From Candidatus Babeliales bacterium (GTDB lineage Bacteria; Babelota; Babeliae; Babelales; Vermiphilaceae), in assembly GCA_020053845.1 (NCBI GenBank), contig JAGVMI010000124.1, positions 1 to 7,739 on the forward strand: DNA of 7,739 nucleotides, written 5' to 3'. The position numbers were made by a program, and so were the translations under genes. The notes beneath the pieces were generated by a model that saw only the letters and a program-made list of their open reading frames with translations, had not been told where the DNA came from and did not search any database. Positions 6,883-7,739 of the stretch are shown here, piece by piece. Numbering within the stretch: position 1 is the stretch's first letter; the number at the start of each line of letters is the position of its first letter.

Positions 6883-7572
6883 ATGAAAAAAGCTTGTGCC
6901 CTGTCTATAATACTTCTTTTGAGTCTTCCTGGCTGTGGTGGCGGTGGCGGTTCATGCAAAACCAAGTCATGCGGTAGAGTAGAAAAAACAACATTTGTTG
7001 AAGAAGTTGATTCAGCAGCTGATATGCCATTGGCAGAAGGCGAAGAAGTCGCTTCAGATGAAACGGTATGCCGCTACTTTGACCAAGGTGAGCTTGGCGA
7101 GTTTGTAGAAGCTGACTACCTTGCACAGACCGACGATGAATATGCGCCAGATCAGGATGAGCTGAGCTTTGCACATGCATCAGATTATCAAAGCAGTGCA
7201 TTCAAAACTGTTTACTTTGAGTTCAATTCTTCAGGGGTGAAGAAAGAGCAAGAAAAAGTAGCAGCCCAAGATGCTCAGCAAGCGCTTGACGTAGTTGCGC
7301 AAGCCCGCGCTCGCGGTGAAGAGCCCGTTATTGTGATTGAAGGGCATGCATGCCATTCAGCAGGCTCCCCAGCATACAACCTTGCACTCTCAGAAAAGCG
7401 TGCAAAGGCAGTCGCTGATTTGTTCAAAAAAGCTGGTGTTCCCGCATCTAATATTAAGATCGTAGGCCTGGGAGCAGAAGTTCCTGCCTATGTAAACGGC
7501 AAAGCAGTTGATGGCTCACGCCAAGATCAATGGGCTAACCGCCGTGTTGAAGTGCACGTAATCAACAGCTAA
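6883..7572 (+). CDS. OmpA/Pal-family peptidoglycan-associated lipoprotein
   Basis: Encodes 229 residues. The signal peptide MKKACALSIILLLSLPGC carries a lipobox (L15-P16-G17-C18), so C18 should be lipidated and the protein anchored in the outer membrane, since no Asp follows the Cys. A Gly run (19-23) and extra Cys at 25 and 30 come next. A strongly acidic linker (about 38-100, with Cys63) leads to a C-terminal OmpA-like domain (107-229). Its motifs are VYFEFNSSGVK (110-120), VIEGHACHSAGSPAYNLALSEKRAKAV (151-177), GLGAEVPAY (195-203) and NRRVEV (219-224). OmpA-like domains bind the diaminopimelate of peptidoglycan through an Asp (in GHTD or GHAD) and a later Arg. Here Arg173 is kept, but Cys157/His158 occupy the Asp position and the loop is one residue longer. 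It resembles Pal of the Tol-Pal system, but no tol gene is in view, so the name pal is not asserted. A strong terminator follows 29 bases after the stop. Confidence 0.92.
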   Translation: MKKACALSIILLLSLPGCGGGGGSCKTKSCGRVEKTTFVEEVDSAADMPLAEGEEVASDETVCRYFDQGELGEFVEADYLAQTDDEYAPDQDELSFAHASDYQSSAFKTVYFEFNSSGVKKEQEKVAAQDAQQALDVVAQARARGEEPVIVIEGHACHSAGSPAYNLALSEKRAKAVADLFKKAGVPASNIKIVGLGAEVPAYVNGKAVDGSRQDQWANRRVEVHVINS

Positions 7573-7601
7573 GCACTTCCGATTTTTTTGTGACAACATA
7601 C

Positions 7602-7634
7602 AAAGAGGCGCCCATTTCGGGCGCCTCTTTTATT
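7602..7634. terminator. Terminator hairpin after the lipoprotein gene, probably shared with a converging gene
   Basis: A perfect 12-bp stem, AAAGAGGCGCCC (7602-7613) with GGGCGCCTCTTT (7619-7630), has loop ATTTC and is followed by TATT on the plus strand. The U tract is partly inside the stem because the A-rich left arm pairs with it. It lies between the lipoprotein stop (7572) and the putative minus-strand stop at 7664, and the symmetric A/T-flanked stem could work in both directions. Confidence 0.88.
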
Positions 7635-7663
7635 GTGCTGTTTTGTAAAATTCTAGGTGCTCA

Positions 7664-7739
7664 TTATTGCTGCATATTGTGGAAGTAGCCAGCATCATCC
7701 ATGTTGTTGCTGGTAATAACATGCGAGATGTTACCACTA
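7664..7739 (-). CDS. 3' end of a possible unidentified minus-strand gene (partial)
   Basis: On the minus strand an open frame enters from the right edge and ends at TAA (7664-7666), giving 24 residues with the C-terminus DDAGYFHNMQQ. The terminator hairpin 34 bases beyond the stop, and the convergent layout seen at the other two gene ends in this window, support a real gene end. The fragment is too short to assign a family, and an open frame of this size can occur by chance. Confidence 0.42.
   Translation of the reverse strand, partial: SGNISHVITSNNMDDAGYFHNMQQ

Noticed and set aside
7579..7592. T run just after the lipoprotein stop considered as a first terminator
   Set aside because: Only a 4-bp GTGC/GCAC pairing with a long loop precedes it; the 12-bp stem at 7602-7630 is far stronger.

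Overview
The window looks like a compact chromosomal segment from a Gram-negative bacterium with mid-range GC content (mid-40s percent by eye). The evidence for an outer membrane is an OmpA/Pal-type lipoprotein with a clear lipobox. GatB points to tRNA-dependent amidation of Gln and/or Asn. The lineage cannot be fixed from these genes. A small, reduced-genome, possibly host-associated lineage such as Dependentiae (TM6) is a low-confidence guess, based on gene packing and the odd Pal domain. No transposon, phage, CRISPR array, tRNA or rRNA was seen.

Layout from left to right. Positions 1-166 hold the 3' end of an unidentified plus-strand gene, closed by a strong hairpin terminator at 191-219. 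Two photolyase-superfamily genes follow on the minus strand, read right to left: a class I CPD photolyase (1640-3013, probably starting at 3013 rather than 3073) and, 21 bases after it, a bacterial (6-4)-photolyase/cryptochrome-like gene (218-1618). Divergent from them is tspO (3106-3585), encoding a tryptophan-rich membrane protein. A 20-bp perfect inverted repeat (3049-3068) lies between the two divergent units. tspO converges on gatB, and the two share a bidirectional terminator (3599-3633) that contains the gatB stop codon. gatB (3616-5076, GTG start) lies 56 bases after an RNase G/E gene (5133-6656) on the same minus strand. A 226-bp divergent promoter region separates that pair from a plus-strand Pal/OmpA-like lipoprotein gene (6883-7572). 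That gene ends at a third strong hairpin (7602-7630), and a minus-strand coding fragment probably runs off the right edge (7664-7739).

Functionally, the left half is a plausible light and oxidative-stress module: two light-dependent DNA repair proteins plus a tetrapyrrole-linked TspO protein. The right half is housekeeping: RNA processing, tRNA-dependent amidation and the cell envelope.

The observation most worth following is that the (6-4)-photolyase-like protein lacks all four cysteines expected to hold the [4Fe-4S] cluster of its family, while its flavin-domain and His-His motifs are intact. The OmpA domain of the lipoprotein also lacks the usual peptidoglycan-binding aspartate. I found no clear sign of a wholly new multi-gene system.
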